Shown: positions 1 through 6,687 of the stretch, piece by piece
Position numbering within the stretch: position 1 is the stretch's first letter
Layout of the letters: each line of letters opens with the position of its first letter
DNA from: Methanosarcinales archaeon ex4572_44
GTDB lineage: Archaea > Halobacteriota > Methanosarcinia > Methanosarcinales > EX4572-44
Assembly: GCA_002254825.2 (NCBI GenBank)
Contig: NJEL02000019.1
Span: forward strand, 1 to 12,974
Reading direction: 5' to 3'
DNA: 12,974 bases
Made by a program: the position numbers and the translations under genes
The notes under the pieces: generated by a model
What the model was told of the DNA's origin: nothing
Database searches by the model: none
Seen by the model: the letters and a program-made list of their open reading frames with translations, nothing else

Positions 1-795
1 CCTTCTGATAGGAAGGGTGCAAACCTTTCACGAAACTTTGAAGCTGTCGATTCGGTGATAGAGGAAGCTGTCCATGGACCTGTTTATGAGGTTGAAGAGC
101 TCTGTGGGGCAGTTTCAAGAAAACTCCTGGATCGGCATGAGTATGCGAATCGTGCAGAGGTTCGGATGAGAAGTGAGTATGTGATAAAGCGAAAGACACC
201 TGAAGCGGGTGCTACCTGTGAGGAAGTGGTTGACATGATTGCAGAGGCGACAGCGATCAGGGGTAAGGACACTGATACTATTGTCCGAAAGATGATCGGG
301 GCAGAGGTTCTCGGTATCACAGCGTGTCCGTGTGCTCAGGAGATTATGAGTGATCGGGCTATACAGGCGCTGGAGGAGTTGGGTGTCTCTGATGAGGTAG
401 TGAGAGAGTTTCTTCACAGGGTTCCGATGGCGACGCATAATCAGCGTGGGCGTGGTGCGATAACCATAGAGGTTCATGATGGTGTTAATGTGCCTCTCGA
501 TAAGATAATACGAATAGTTGAAGAGTCGATGAGCGCAACGGTGTATGAGTTTTTGAAGCGGAGGGATGAGGCTGCACTGGTGGAACAGGCGCACCGCAAT
601 CCAAAGTTTGTTGAGGACTGCGTGCGTACAATGGCGCAAAAAGTGGTTGAAGAATTTAGAGAACTGCCCGGAGATGCGATTATCACGATCAAACAGATCA
701 ACGAAGAGAGCATTCACAGACACAACGCCTTTGCAGAGCGAATGGCAACAATGAAAGAACTACGAGACGAACTTGCTCAAGGTATAACAGAATAG
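1..795 (+). CDS. mptA: GTP cyclohydrolase MptA (archaeal type, methanopterin pathway), 5' end outside window
   Basis: This is the C-terminal ~264 codons of an archaeal GTP cyclohydrolase of the MptA/FolE2 family, a cytoplasmic Fe(II)-dependent enzyme that converts GTP to 7,8-dihydroneopterin 2',3'-cyclic phosphate, the first step of tetrahydromethanopterin synthesis. The frame is open from base 1 and already reads family sequence there (PSDRKGANLSRNFE), so the ATG-less GTG at 55 is not the start and about 40-50 residues lie upstream. Family blocks seen: ITACPCAQEIM around 307-348, with the conserved cysteine; MATHNQRGRGAITIEV around 427-474, with the conserved histidine; and the C-terminal NEESIHRHNAFAER. 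The stop is TAG at 793. Length and motifs fit a complete, functional 3' part. The downstream DUF2298 gene is 97 nt away and probably a separate unit. Function is known from the family; the motifs are seen directly. Confidence 0.93.
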   Translation, partial: PSDRKGANLSRNFEAVDSVIEEAVHGPVYEVEELCGAVSRKLLDRHEYANRAEVRMRSEYVIKRKTPEAGATCEEVVDMIAEATAIRGKDTDTIVRKMIGAEVLGITACPCAQEIMSDRAIQALEELGVSDEVVREFLHRVPMATHNQRGRGAITIEVHDGVNVPLDKIIRIVEESMSATVYEFLKRRDEAALVEQAHRNPKFVEDCVRTMAQKVVEEFRELPGDAIITIKQINEESIHRHNAFAERMATMKELRDELAQGITE

Positions 796-819
796 ACCTG
801 TTGTCATTTAATGGTTATC

Positions 820-848
820 ACTCTCTTTAAGCAGGGAGTTACTATTTT
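820..848 (+). terminator. Candidate terminator hairpin after mptA
   Basis: Bases 820-826 pair with 833-839 (seven pairs including one G-U, six-base loop), 24 nt after the mptA stop, followed by a short T-run at 845-848. Archaeal termination relies mainly on T-tracts and this one is only four bases long, so the call is tentative. Confidence 0.3.
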
Positions 849-892
849 CCCCTATCGGATGCGTCTATTTTATCTATTGGGGTGGGGATTAT

Positions 893-2020
893 TTGTCTGT
901 GCTGGATTTTCTTTATCTGTTGGTCTGGTTGTTTGTAGTTCTGTTGCTTGGGGTTGTTGCCTATCTCTTGGTTGATAGGTTTGTTTCGGGATTGGGGGAT
1001 TCTTATGGTCTTTCGAAGATGTGTGGGGTGGTCTTATTCACGTATCTTGTCTGGCTTTCTTCCTTTATTGGGATTGGTGCGTTGCCTGTTTTTGTTATCC
1101 TGGTTATCATAGGGATAATATTATTCTTTCGTAGAGGGGTGGATTTTTCTATTTTCGGTTTTTATGAGTTTGTGTTTGCTGTTTCGTTTCTCTCTTTTGC
1201 ATCGGTTCGCTCGTTCTATCCTGAGATCTATGGGGCTGAAAAGCTCATGGATTTTGCCATTTTGAATAGCCTCTTCAGGGCTGAAGTCTTTCCACCGCTT
1301 GATCCCTGGCTTTCAGGTGGGTATCTTGATTTTTATTATTATTTCGGGCATTTGGTGGTAGCGACCATGGGAAAACTCACTGGAACGCCGCCCGAGGTTG
1401 CATACAATCTGGGGCTCTCTTTATTCTTCGCTCTTGCGGTCACCACTACTGTATCGCTTGGGTATAATCTTGCGGGCAAGAAGAGGTGTGGGTTGCTGGC
1501 AGCGTTTTTTGCGGTTCTCTCTGGTAATCTCAAGTCGGTTGTCCTGGCGATTAAGACGGTGTATTATGGGTTTACACCAGATATTTATTATTACTGGGGT
1601 TCTTCTCGTGTTATACCAAATACTGCAAATGAATTTCCGTCTTTCACGTTTTTGCACGGCGATTTGCATGCGCATCTTGCAGCAATTCCACTACAACTCC
1701 TATTTCTTGTTTTGCTCTTGAATCTGTATCGTTCTCTGCAACGCGGCAGGTTTGAGGTTGGTACATGTATTCTGACTGGTTTCGTGCTCGGATTCTTTTT
1801 CCCGACTCATTCGTGGGATTATCCGACGTATCTCTTCATAATTGTGCTGATAACGGTTTATCTGCTCGGTGCAAGTAAACAGATGTTAAAAGTGCTTTCT
1901 GTTATCGTTGGATCGAGTTTGATCTTCTTTATTCCTTTTCAGATTACGTACTCGTCTTTGGGCTGCTGCTTCTGCCGCTCACATTCTTCATGGTGTATAT
2001 GTATTATAATATTCCGCTGA
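893..2020 (+). CDS. DUF2298 (Chlor_Arch_YYY) membrane protein, N-terminal part of a frameshifted gene
   Basis: The first ~350 residues are the N-terminal half of a DUF2298 family polytopic membrane protein; members are predicted GT-C-like membrane enzymes of unproven function. Hydrophobic helices start at residue 5. Family hallmarks are GAEKLMDFAILN (114-125), the name-giving SGGYLDFYYYFGH (141-153) with its YYY, and EFPSFTFLHGDLHAH (247-261). The start is TTG at 893 with a ggtgggg Shine-Dalgarno-like element at 881-887; a GTG two codons later is the alternative. After ...IFFIPFQ (about 1939) the frame runs into a cysteine-rich, unrelated tail and stops at 2018-2020, while the conserved continuation lies in frame +1 (next entry). 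The intact protein would be about 700 residues. The coding strand is extremely T/G-rich here (only 10 A+C in bases 901-960). Confidence 0.8.
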   Translation: MSVLDFLYLLVWLFVVLLLGVVAYLLVDRFVSGLGDSYGLSKMCGVVLFTYLVWLSSFIGIGALPVFVILVIIGIILFFRRGVDFSIFGFYEFVFAVSFLSFASVRSFYPEIYGAEKLMDFAILNSLFRAEVFPPLDPWLSGGYLDFYYYFGHLVVATMGKLTGTPPEVAYNLGLSLFFALAVTTTVSLGYNLAGKKRCGLLAAFFAVLSGNLKSVVLAIKTVYYGFTPDIYYYWGSSRVIPNTANEFPSFTFLHGDLHAHLAAIPLQLLFLVLLLNLYRSLQRGRFEVGTCILTGFVLGFFFPTHSWDYPTYLFIIVLITVYLLGASKQMLKVLSVIVGSSLIFFIPFQITYSSLGCCFCRSHSSWCICIIIFR

Positions 2021-2919
2021 CGCAACAGATAGGCGTGGGAAAGATTACATTGGGAGCAGCCTCTCTCGCAATACTATTGGCACTCTCGTATTTTCTGGAG
2101 GCCCAGTTGCTCTTTCTGCTCATTGTTATGCTTGCCATCTGGATCTGGTATCTTGTGCGAGCGCGTGAGAGTGGACTCTCTGAGGATACGCCTTTTGTCA
2201 TGATTCTTGTTGTGGCTGGTTTGCTCGTATCAATCTTCTGTGAACTTTTTTACTTCAAAGATGCTTTCGAACCACCGTTTCAGCGATTCAACACCGTTTT
2301 TAAACTGTACAATCAGGTCTGGATCTTATTTGCAGTTTCAGCGTCCTTTGCAGTCTATCAGATCACTACGAAGCTAAGGAGCGCCATTCGAAGTGTGTGG
2401 CTTGTGGCAGTTGCAATTTTCCTAATTTCTATTATTATCTTCCCGATTACAACAGCAATAGTACTGACCGATGGATTTACAGGTTATTCGGGACTCGATG
2501 GAATGAAATATCTTGAAAAAGGACACCCTGGCGATTATCACGCGATTAGGTGGATGCGGGTAAATCTCCACGAGAACACGATAGTTCTTGAACGGTGGGG
2601 TGAGAGCTACACACTCACAGGGCGTGTGTCGGCAAACACAGGCATTCCAACACCGCTTGGTTGGGCAGGGCATGAGATCATATGGCGTTCAAACCAAACA
2701 CAGGTCAACCAGAGGCTTCTTGACGTGGATACGATATACACGACCAGAGATCATGCAAAGATGCATGGACTACTGAGAAGGTACGGGATAACCCATATCT
2801 ACGTAGGCGAGCTGGAACGTGAGAAATACGCCGATCAGGTCTTGAAGTTTGATGATATTTTTGATGTAGTCTACGAAGACAAACGCAACTCGACGGCGAT
2901 ATACCAGGTGATAGAGTAG
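1990..2919 (+). CDS. DUF2298 membrane protein, C-terminal part of the same frameshifted gene
   Basis: This frame continues the gene above. Recognisable family sequence begins upstream of the ATG at 1990, at about 1939-1970 (SDYVLVFGLLLLPL), and the frame is open back to 1879, so the ATG is only the first ATG in this frame and not a genuine start; no Shine-Dalgarno precedes it. The part holds several membrane helices, the conserved ELFYFKD and RFNTVFKLYNQVW blocks typical of DUF2298, and a soluble C-terminal region with GHPGDYHAIRWM, VLERWGESYTL and YGITHIYVGELE, which resembles the extracytoplasmic end of these proteins. Stop TAG at 2917. The gene probably was a single reading frame; whether it is a pseudogene or an assembly error cannot be told from the sequence. 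The two parts together give about 675 residues, apparently missing a loop of roughly 20 residues at the junction. Confidence 0.75.
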   Translation: MVYMYYNIPLTQQIGVGKITLGAASLAILLALSYFLEAQLLFLLIVMLAIWIWYLVRARESGLSEDTPFVMILVVAGLLVSIFCELFYFKDAFEPPFQRFNTVFKLYNQVWILFAVSASFAVYQITTKLRSAIRSVWLVAVAIFLISIIIFPITTAIVLTDGFTGYSGLDGMKYLEKGHPGDYHAIRWMRVNLHENTIVLERWGESYTLTGRVSANTGIPTPLGWAGHEIIWRSNQTQVNQRLLDVDTIYTTRDHAKMHGLLRRYGITHIYVGELEREKYADQVLKFDDIFDVVYEDKRNSTAIYQVIE

Positions 2920-3004
2920 TCTGAACGATTGGGATAGTGATCGTTATATTGCAACGGTTCGGGGGTTTTCCAGCAAGACCCTGGTCGGTTGAAATGTTAA
3001 AGGT

Positions 3005-3050
3005 AAAGCTATAAGTATCATTGTTTTCTATTATGTTTTTATGTAAGGTG
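3005..3050 (+). promoter_or_regulatory. Promoter and ribosome binding site of the atwA operon
   Basis: A TATA-like element, ctataagta, lies at 3009-3017 behind an A-rich BRE-like stretch (gtaaag, 3003-3008). Transcription would begin near 3040, giving a leader of about 22 nt that still contains the Shine-Dalgarno-like aaggtg at 3045-3050, 11 nt before the atwA ATG. Spacing is self-consistent; no experimental support. Confidence 0.4.
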
Positions 3051-3061
3051 GCGCATATCTT

Positions 3062-4666
3062 ATGGTTGAGAAACTTGTTGAGATCAAAAATGTATCGGTT
3101 AAAGTTGGCGGTAGCGAACTCCTGAAGAATATCGATCTCGCTATAATGGAGGGCGAGCAGCTCGGAATCCTTGGCAGGAGCGGCTCTGGCAAGAGTGTGC
3201 TTTTAAGCGTCCTGCGCGGCCACGAAGAATACAAACCCGCAGCGGGAGAGGTAATCTATCATGTTGCTATCTGTGAAGCATGTGAGCGGGTTGAAGCGTC
3301 GAGCATGGCAGGAGAAGCATGCGCCTGTGGCGGCAGCTTTGTTAAGAGAGAGGTTGATTTCTGGGCAGATAAAAATGAGCATCATCGCAACCTGATCAAG
3401 CAACGCGTGGCGATCATGCTCCAGCGAACATTCAACTTATACGGCACTGAGACCGTCCTTGAGAACGTGATGAAGCCTCTGCTTGCAAGCGGATACAGTT
3501 CGAAGAATGCCATCAACCGAGCGGTTGAACTCCTAGATTCCGTAAATATGTTGCACCGTCCGCTGTATCTTGCAAACGATCTGAGCGGTGGCGAGAAACA
3601 GCGTGTTGTACTGGCACGCCAACTTGCAATGGATCCCATACTCTTCCTTGCAGATGAGCCCACAGGCACCCTTGATCCAAAGACGGCGATACAGGTGGAA
3701 TCCACGATACAGAAAAATATCAGGGATGCTAATAAAAGTCTGATACTCACCTCTCATTGGCATGAGACGATCGAACGGCTCGCTGGACGGGTGATACTGT
3801 TTGATCAAGGAGAGATCACAGCCGAAGGTAAGCCTAAGGATATTATTGAAGAGTACCTTGAAAGAATGGGCGAAGTCGAAGAGCGCGAAGAGAGAGAGTT
3901 TGGAGCACCGATCATAGAATGCCGCAACATCCAAAAGCACTTCTATTCAATCGGACGTGGGATAGTGAAAGCAGTCGATGGTGTAGATCTCACAATCTAT
4001 GAGAACGAGATCTTCGGCATTGTGGGCATGAGTGGGGCCGGGAAGACCACGCTCAGCAAGATACTCGCCGGGCTAACACCAGGGTATTCCAACTACAAAG
4101 GCATCTGCCAGATACGTGTTGGAGAGGATTGGGTGAACATGGCAACAGCAAGCCCGGCACGTGGGCGAGCAAGGGAACACATGGCAACTCTCCACCAAGA
4201 GTATGGTCTCTTCTCATACAAGAGTGTGCGTGATAATCTGGTGGGCGCTGTGCCAGAGATTCCTGACGAGTTTGCCAAGATCACTGCCGTGCATATGATG
4301 GAAGCTGTCGGCTTCGAGCCTGACGAGATCGAAGATGCGCTCGATCGGATGCCTGGAGATCTGAGTGAGGGAGAGCGACAGCGGGTCATCTTCGCCCACA
4401 CGCTGATAAGAGAACCACGGATACTGATACTCGACGAGCCGACCGGTACGATGGATCCAATCACACGTGTCACGGTTGCAAACACTGTTAAACGTGTTAG
4501 GAGTAAACTTGACACAACGGTGATTGTGATATCACACGATGTTGACTTTGTGAAAGCGGTCTGTGATCATGCAGCCTTCATGTCGGCAGGGAAGATAGAG
4601 TGTATAGGTTCACCAGACGAGGTAATCGGTGCCCTGTATGCAAAAGAAGGATTGGAAGGTGTATAG
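3062..4666 (+). CDS. atwA: Methyl-coenzyme M reductase system component A2 (double ABC ATPase)
   Basis: A 534-residue soluble protein with two fused ABC ATPase domains, the layout of component A2, the ATP-dependent factor that supports reductive activation of the nickel cofactor F430 in methyl-coenzyme M reductase. Domain 1: Walker A GRSGSGKS (38-45), Q-loop Q121, signature LSGGE (174-178), Walker B with E199, switch H232. Domain 2: Walker A GMSGAGKT (322-329), Q379, signature LSEGE (434-438), Walker B ILILDE (454-459), H492. All catalytic residues are present in both halves. Domain 1 carries a four-cysteine insert (C71, C74, C87, C89) between Walker A and the Q-loop, a probable metal site. 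There are no membrane helices and no adjacent permease, so it is not a transporter. It is the first gene of an operon; the next start is 13 nt after the stop. Its presence marks a methanogen or an alkane/methane oxidiser. Confidence 0.93.
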   Translation: MVEKLVEIKNVSVKVGGSELLKNIDLAIMEGEQLGILGRSGSGKSVLLSVLRGHEEYKPAAGEVIYHVAICEACERVEASSMAGEACACGGSFVKREVDFWADKNEHHRNLIKQRVAIMLQRTFNLYGTETVLENVMKPLLASGYSSKNAINRAVELLDSVNMLHRPLYLANDLSGGEKQRVVLARQLAMDPILFLADEPTGTLDPKTAIQVESTIQKNIRDANKSLILTSHWHETIERLAGRVILFDQGEITAEGKPKDIIEEYLERMGEVEEREEREFGAPIIECRNIQKHFYSIGRGIVKAVDGVDLTIYENEIFGIVGMSGAGKTTLSKILAGLTPGYSNYKGICQIRVGEDWVNMATASPARGRAREHMATLHQEYGLFSYKSVRDNLVGAVPEIPDEFAKITAVHMMEAVGFEPDEIEDALDRMPGDLSEGERQRVIFAHTLIREPRILILDEPTGTMDPITRVTVANTVKRVRSKLDTTVIVISHDVDFVKAVCDHAAFMSAGKIECIGSPDEVIGALYAKEGLEGV

Positions 4667-4679
4667 GGGGGAGAAGAAT

Positions 4680-5177
4680 ATGGGTGATGATGAGATAATG
4701 GAGGATGAACGATATTCACGTGTGGGAGAAGCCTACATCGTACGAAGACTCGCAAAAACGATTGCTGATGAGCTTGGAGAGGAGACGGCTGAGAAGATAA
4801 TGTACAATGCAGGGAGGAGTCTTGGAGAGGACTTTGCAGCAAAGAAAGGTGGTGTGTACGACCCGGCCGAGGCACTTGCGATCTTGAGGGCACACACCGT
4901 CCGCAGCGACTCCTATTCAATAGACATGGTTGATGGGTACGTTGGAAAGGATGAGAATTTTGTTGCGATCGTCAAGATTGAAAACTGTGTGGTCCAACGG
5001 ATCATAGGTCAGGAGTTTAAGAAACGACCTCTCCTCTGTCGATTCTCAAGGGGTTATATTGAGGGTGCGCTCAGCAAACTCACAGGGCTTGACGTGAAAG
5101 AAAGAGTATTCAAATCTGAAAACGAGCCTTTCCCAACGTGTCACGGGCGCATAACCTTCTCCAAAAGGAAGGAATAA
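4680..5177 (+). CDS. V4R (4-vinyl reductase-like) domain protein, small-molecule binding
   Basis: A 165-residue soluble protein. Its second half matches the V4R fold known from small-molecule-binding sensor domains and from bacteriochlorophyll 4-vinyl reductase: LLCRFSRGYIEGALSKLTG (118-136) followed by a CHGRITF strand (154-160). The N-terminal half is helical and charged, with GEAYIVRRLAKTIADELGEE. Cysteines are C103, C120 and C154; C120 and C154 are at positions often conserved in V4R proteins and could bind metal. I chose ATG 4680 because it has a gggggag Shine-Dalgarno seven bases upstream; the in-frame ATG at 4629 would overlap atwA by 38 nt and add an unconserved segment. It sits between atwA (13 nt) and the PAC2 gene (6 nt), so all three are surely co-transcribed. 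No enzyme activity can be assigned; a ligand-binding or cofactor-handling role near AtwA is inference. Confidence 0.75.
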   Translation: MGDDEIMEDERYSRVGEAYIVRRLAKTIADELGEETAEKIMYNAGRSLGEDFAAKKGGVYDPAEALAILRAHTVRSDSYSIDMVDGYVGKDENFVAIVKIENCVVQRIIGQEFKKRPLLCRFSRGYIEGALSKLTGLDVKERVFKSENEPFPTCHGRITFSKRKE

Positions 5178-5183
5178 GTCAAA

Positions 5184-5942
5184 ATGAAGAATTTACTCGA
5201 CGAAATACGGATAACCTATCTACAAGAGCCAGAGCTGACAGAGCCTACACTGGTGGTTGGGTTGAGCGGTGTGGGAAATGTTGGGTTGATAGCAGCACAC
5301 CACTTGATAAAAAATATAAAAGCAGAGAAATTTGGAGAGGTCTGCTCGCCTTTTTTTATCCATCCGCTCGCACCAGTGCCAGCCATGATGAGCGTTGACG
5401 GCGTAGTTGAACCGATGAAAGACGAACTGTACTACAACGAAGAGCAAAGCCTCATAATCTTGATCGGTTACTACCAGGGCAGCACACCAGAAAGCTACTA
5501 CAAACTTGCAGAAGAGATAGGTCGGATGTGCCAAAAATTCAAGGTCAAACAGATACTTACGCTTGGCGGATACGGCGTCGGAACACACGGCATTCCGCGC
5601 GTCTACAGCGTCGTCTCAAGAAGTGAATTGATTGATACGATAGCAACTCACGACGTCGTCTTTCAATCCGGGCTGAACGGACCAATTGCAGGAATGTCAG
5701 GACTGCTCATAAAACTTGCAGGCGACGCAGATATCGACGGCATATTTCTCGCAGCAAGCACCGAAGGCAACTACCCGGATCCACGAGCCGCAAAAGAAGT
5801 GATGCTCCGAGCAGCCTCAATACTCAACATCGAGATAAGTACAGAAGAGATCGAGAACGAAATAAAGATGATTGAAGAAGTTTTCCAGCCACAGTCAGAA
5901 GAAAAACCTGACAGGAAAGATTACCTAAGCTACATAAACTAA
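5184..5942 (+). CDS. PAC2 family protein (proteasome assembly chaperone-like)
   Basis: A 252-residue soluble protein of the archaeal PAC2 family (COG1938/COG2047 type), related to eukaryotic proteasome assembly chaperone 2. Family features: LVVGLSGVGNVGLIAAHHLI near the N-terminus (about residues 22-41), the ILTLGGYGVGTHGIPRVY loop near 134-151, and the highly conserved LNGPIAGMSGLLIKLAG followed by FLAASTEGNYPDPRAAKEVM. The C-terminus is charged and predicted helical, as usual. ATG 5184 is preceded by ggaagga at 5167-5173. It is the third gene of the atwA operon, six bases after the V4R stop. Archaeal PAC2 proteins have no proven substrate; a chaperone role is inferred from the family, and the operon raises the possibility that it helps assemble or quality-control a partner of AtwA or V4R. 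The coding strand is markedly A/C-rich at its 3' end. Confidence 0.85.
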   Translation: MKNLLDEIRITYLQEPELTEPTLVVGLSGVGNVGLIAAHHLIKNIKAEKFGEVCSPFFIHPLAPVPAMMSVDGVVEPMKDELYYNEEQSLIILIGYYQGSTPESYYKLAEEIGRMCQKFKVKQILTLGGYGVGTHGIPRVYSVVSRSELIDTIATHDVVFQSGLNGPIAGMSGLLIKLAGDADIDGIFLAASTEGNYPDPRAAKEVMLRAASILNIEISTEEIENEIKMIEEVFQPQSEEKPDRKDYLSYIN

Positions 5943-6030
5943 ATCACTAAATCCAACCGACAGCCACCAGCATCCATTAGCTTTATCAATAAGATGTGCC
6001 ATAGTAGAGTGGGAAGTGTTTCGGCAGAGG

Positions 6031-6105
6031 GATTAAAAAGACCCATACGTGTATCGCTTTTTCTGTCCCACCGTCCTCTGATGGCAGTGGATGGCAGGAA
6101 GGTGG
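6031..6105 (+). promoter_or_regulatory. TATA-like element and structured leader upstream of the 55-residue zinc-ribbon gene
   Basis: A TATA-like gattaaaaag lies at 6031-6040; initiation about 25 nt later would place the start near 6062. Directly after that, 6068-6077 can pair with 6096-6105 (nine Watson-Crick pairs around one G-A mismatch, 18-base loop), forming a leader hairpin before the ORF at 6150. Two further complementary pairs cross each other: 6009-6014 with 6066-6071 (gtggga/tcccac) and 6025-6030 with 6075-6080 (cagagg/cctctg). They compete with the hairpin. The stretch 5943-6149 otherwise holds no convincing gene. Confidence 0.35.
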
Positions 6106-6149
6106 TCGGATTCTGTTGAAATGCGTAAAATTTAGAAGGAAATTGGAAT

Positions 6150-6317
6150 ATGGAAGATAGAACCTTAGTATGTAAAGACTGTGGTGAAGAGTTCGTCTTC
6201 ACTGCTGGTGAGCAAGAATTTTTCGAAGAGAAAGGATTCGATGATCCACAACGCTGCAAAGAATGCAGAGAAAGGAGAAAATCGGAACGAAGAAACAGAG
6301 GATTCAGGCGATATTGA
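6150..6317 (+). CDS. Small zinc-ribbon protein (55 aa)
   Basis: A 55-residue protein reading MEDRTLVCKDCGEEFVF from ATG 6150 to TGA 6315-6317. Four cysteines form one zinc-ribbon: C8 and C11 (CKDC), then C37 and C40 (CKEC), with the intervening FTAGEQEFFEEKGF segment typical of the small 'probable zinc-ribbon' family (zf-trcl-like) found in many bacteria and archaea. The C-terminal 15 residues are very basic (ERRKSERRNRGFRRY), which suggests nucleic-acid binding. A Shine-Dalgarno-like agaagga at 6134-6140 is nine bases before the ATG. It is a single-gene unit flanked by a structured leader and a T-tract hairpin. The specific function is unknown; RNA or DNA binding is inference from charge and the zinc knuckles. 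Confidence 0.8.
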   Translation: MEDRTLVCKDCGEEFVFTAGEQEFFEEKGFDDPQRCKECRERRKSERRNRGFRRY

Positions 6318-6338
6318 AATTTACAGTTATATTTGGTA

Positions 6339-6372
6339 GATAAAATAGAAATAATATTTTATCCTATTTTTT
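6339..6372 (+). terminator. Hairpin plus T-run terminator after the zinc-ribbon gene
   Basis: gataaaat (6339-6346) pairs with attttatc (6356-6363) over eight bases with a nine-base loop, then a run of six T at 6367-6372. It starts 21 nt after the zinc-ribbon stop codon, the expected place for a terminator; the stem is AT-rich. Confidence 0.5.
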
Positions 6373-6382
6373 CACAAAAACC

Positions 6383-6400
6383 GCACATAACCTTATGTGC
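6383..6400. promoter_or_regulatory. 18-bp perfect palindrome, possible operator upstream of the 48-aa zinc-finger gene
   Basis: gcacataa and ttatgtgc (6383-6390 and 6393-6400) are exact inverted repeats around two bases. The site ends about 20 bp before a TATA-like element (6422-6430), where an archaeal activator or repressor dimer could bind. The two-base spacing favours a protein-binding operator over an RNA hairpin. No regulator can be named. Confidence 0.4.
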
Positions 6401-6414
6401 AATCGCCGAAATAG

Positions 6415-6430
6415 AAAGGTACTTAAATTT
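6415..6430 (+). promoter_or_regulatory. BRE/TATA element of the 48-aa zinc-finger gene
   Basis: The TATA-like cttaaattt lies at 6422-6430 behind the purine-rich aaaggta. Its centre is about 26-30 bases from TTG 6451 and ATG 6457, so transcription would begin at or within a few bases of the start codon. The nearby ggagg at 6431-6435 would then lie upstream of the transcript and not serve as a ribosome binding site. Confidence 0.4.
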
Positions 6431-6456
6431 GGAGGATAAACTAATATTGATTGGTT

Positions 6457-6603
6457 ATGCAGATAGTTAGAGGAGTCTGCGCCATATGTGGCAACGTTGG
6501 AGTGCTTCATACCTGCCCCTTGTGTGGAAGGATGGTCTGTGATAGGTGTCTTACACAGCGAGGAGCATGCGTTGAATGCAGCAGAGGCAGAATAATAAAA
6601 TAA
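6457..6603 (+). CDS. Small eight-cysteine zinc-finger protein (48 aa)
   Basis: A 48-residue protein from ATG 6457 to TAA 6601-6603. It contains eight cysteines in four CxxC knuckles: C8/C11, C20/C23, C28/C31 and C38/C41 (spacing x2-8-x2-4-x2-6-x2), plus H18. This can bind two zinc ions and resembles B-box or HIT-type cross-brace fingers and small orphan zinc-finger proteins of methanogens. An in-frame stop ends at 6450, so only TTG 6451 (two codons earlier) could be another start. The gene has its own promoter, possibly leaderless. The dense cysteine pattern in so short an ORF makes it very unlikely to be a chance frame. The target is unknown; protein or nucleic-acid binding is inference. Confidence 0.78.
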   Translation: MQIVRGVCAICGNVGVLHTCPLCGRMVCDRCLTQRGACVECSRGRIIK

Positions 6604-6652
6604 ACCTCATCCACGATCTGTTGCTCGGAACTTCCAGATACAAAAATTCTTT

Positions 6653-6687
6653 TCACACCCATCTTATCTCATGGCTTTGAGGTGTGA
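6653..6687 (+). other. Hairpin in the intergenic region before the EF-1alpha promoter
   Basis: tcacacc (6653-6659) pairs perfectly with ggtgtga (6681-6687) around a 21-base loop that itself can form ctca/tgag. It lies 50 nt after the zinc-finger stop and about 95 nt before the EF-1alpha TATA box. It lacks a following T-run, so it is not a clear terminator; a 3' UTR structure or part of an unannotated small RNA is possible. The remainder of 6604-6780 shows no convincing gene. Confidence 0.3.

Noticed and set aside
2924..2945. aacgat/atcgtt hairpin just after the DUF2298 stop as a terminator
   Set aside because: Six-base stem with a ten-base loop and no T-run; not distinguishable from chance.
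5994..6119. A 41-codon + strand ORF (starts MCHSRVGSVS) before the zinc-ribbon gene
   Set aside because: No ribosome binding site, no recognisable motif, and it covers the structured leader; most likely a chance frame.
5939..6259. 106-codon - strand ORF covering the zinc-ribbon region
   Set aside because: Low-complexity, no family features, and antisense to the zinc-ribbon gene.
6510..6675. Short - strand frame reading MGVKRIFVSGSSEQQ opposite the 48-aa zinc-finger gene
   Set aside because: The start looks protein-like but the rest is antisense to a well-supported cysteine-rich ORF, with no ribosome site.
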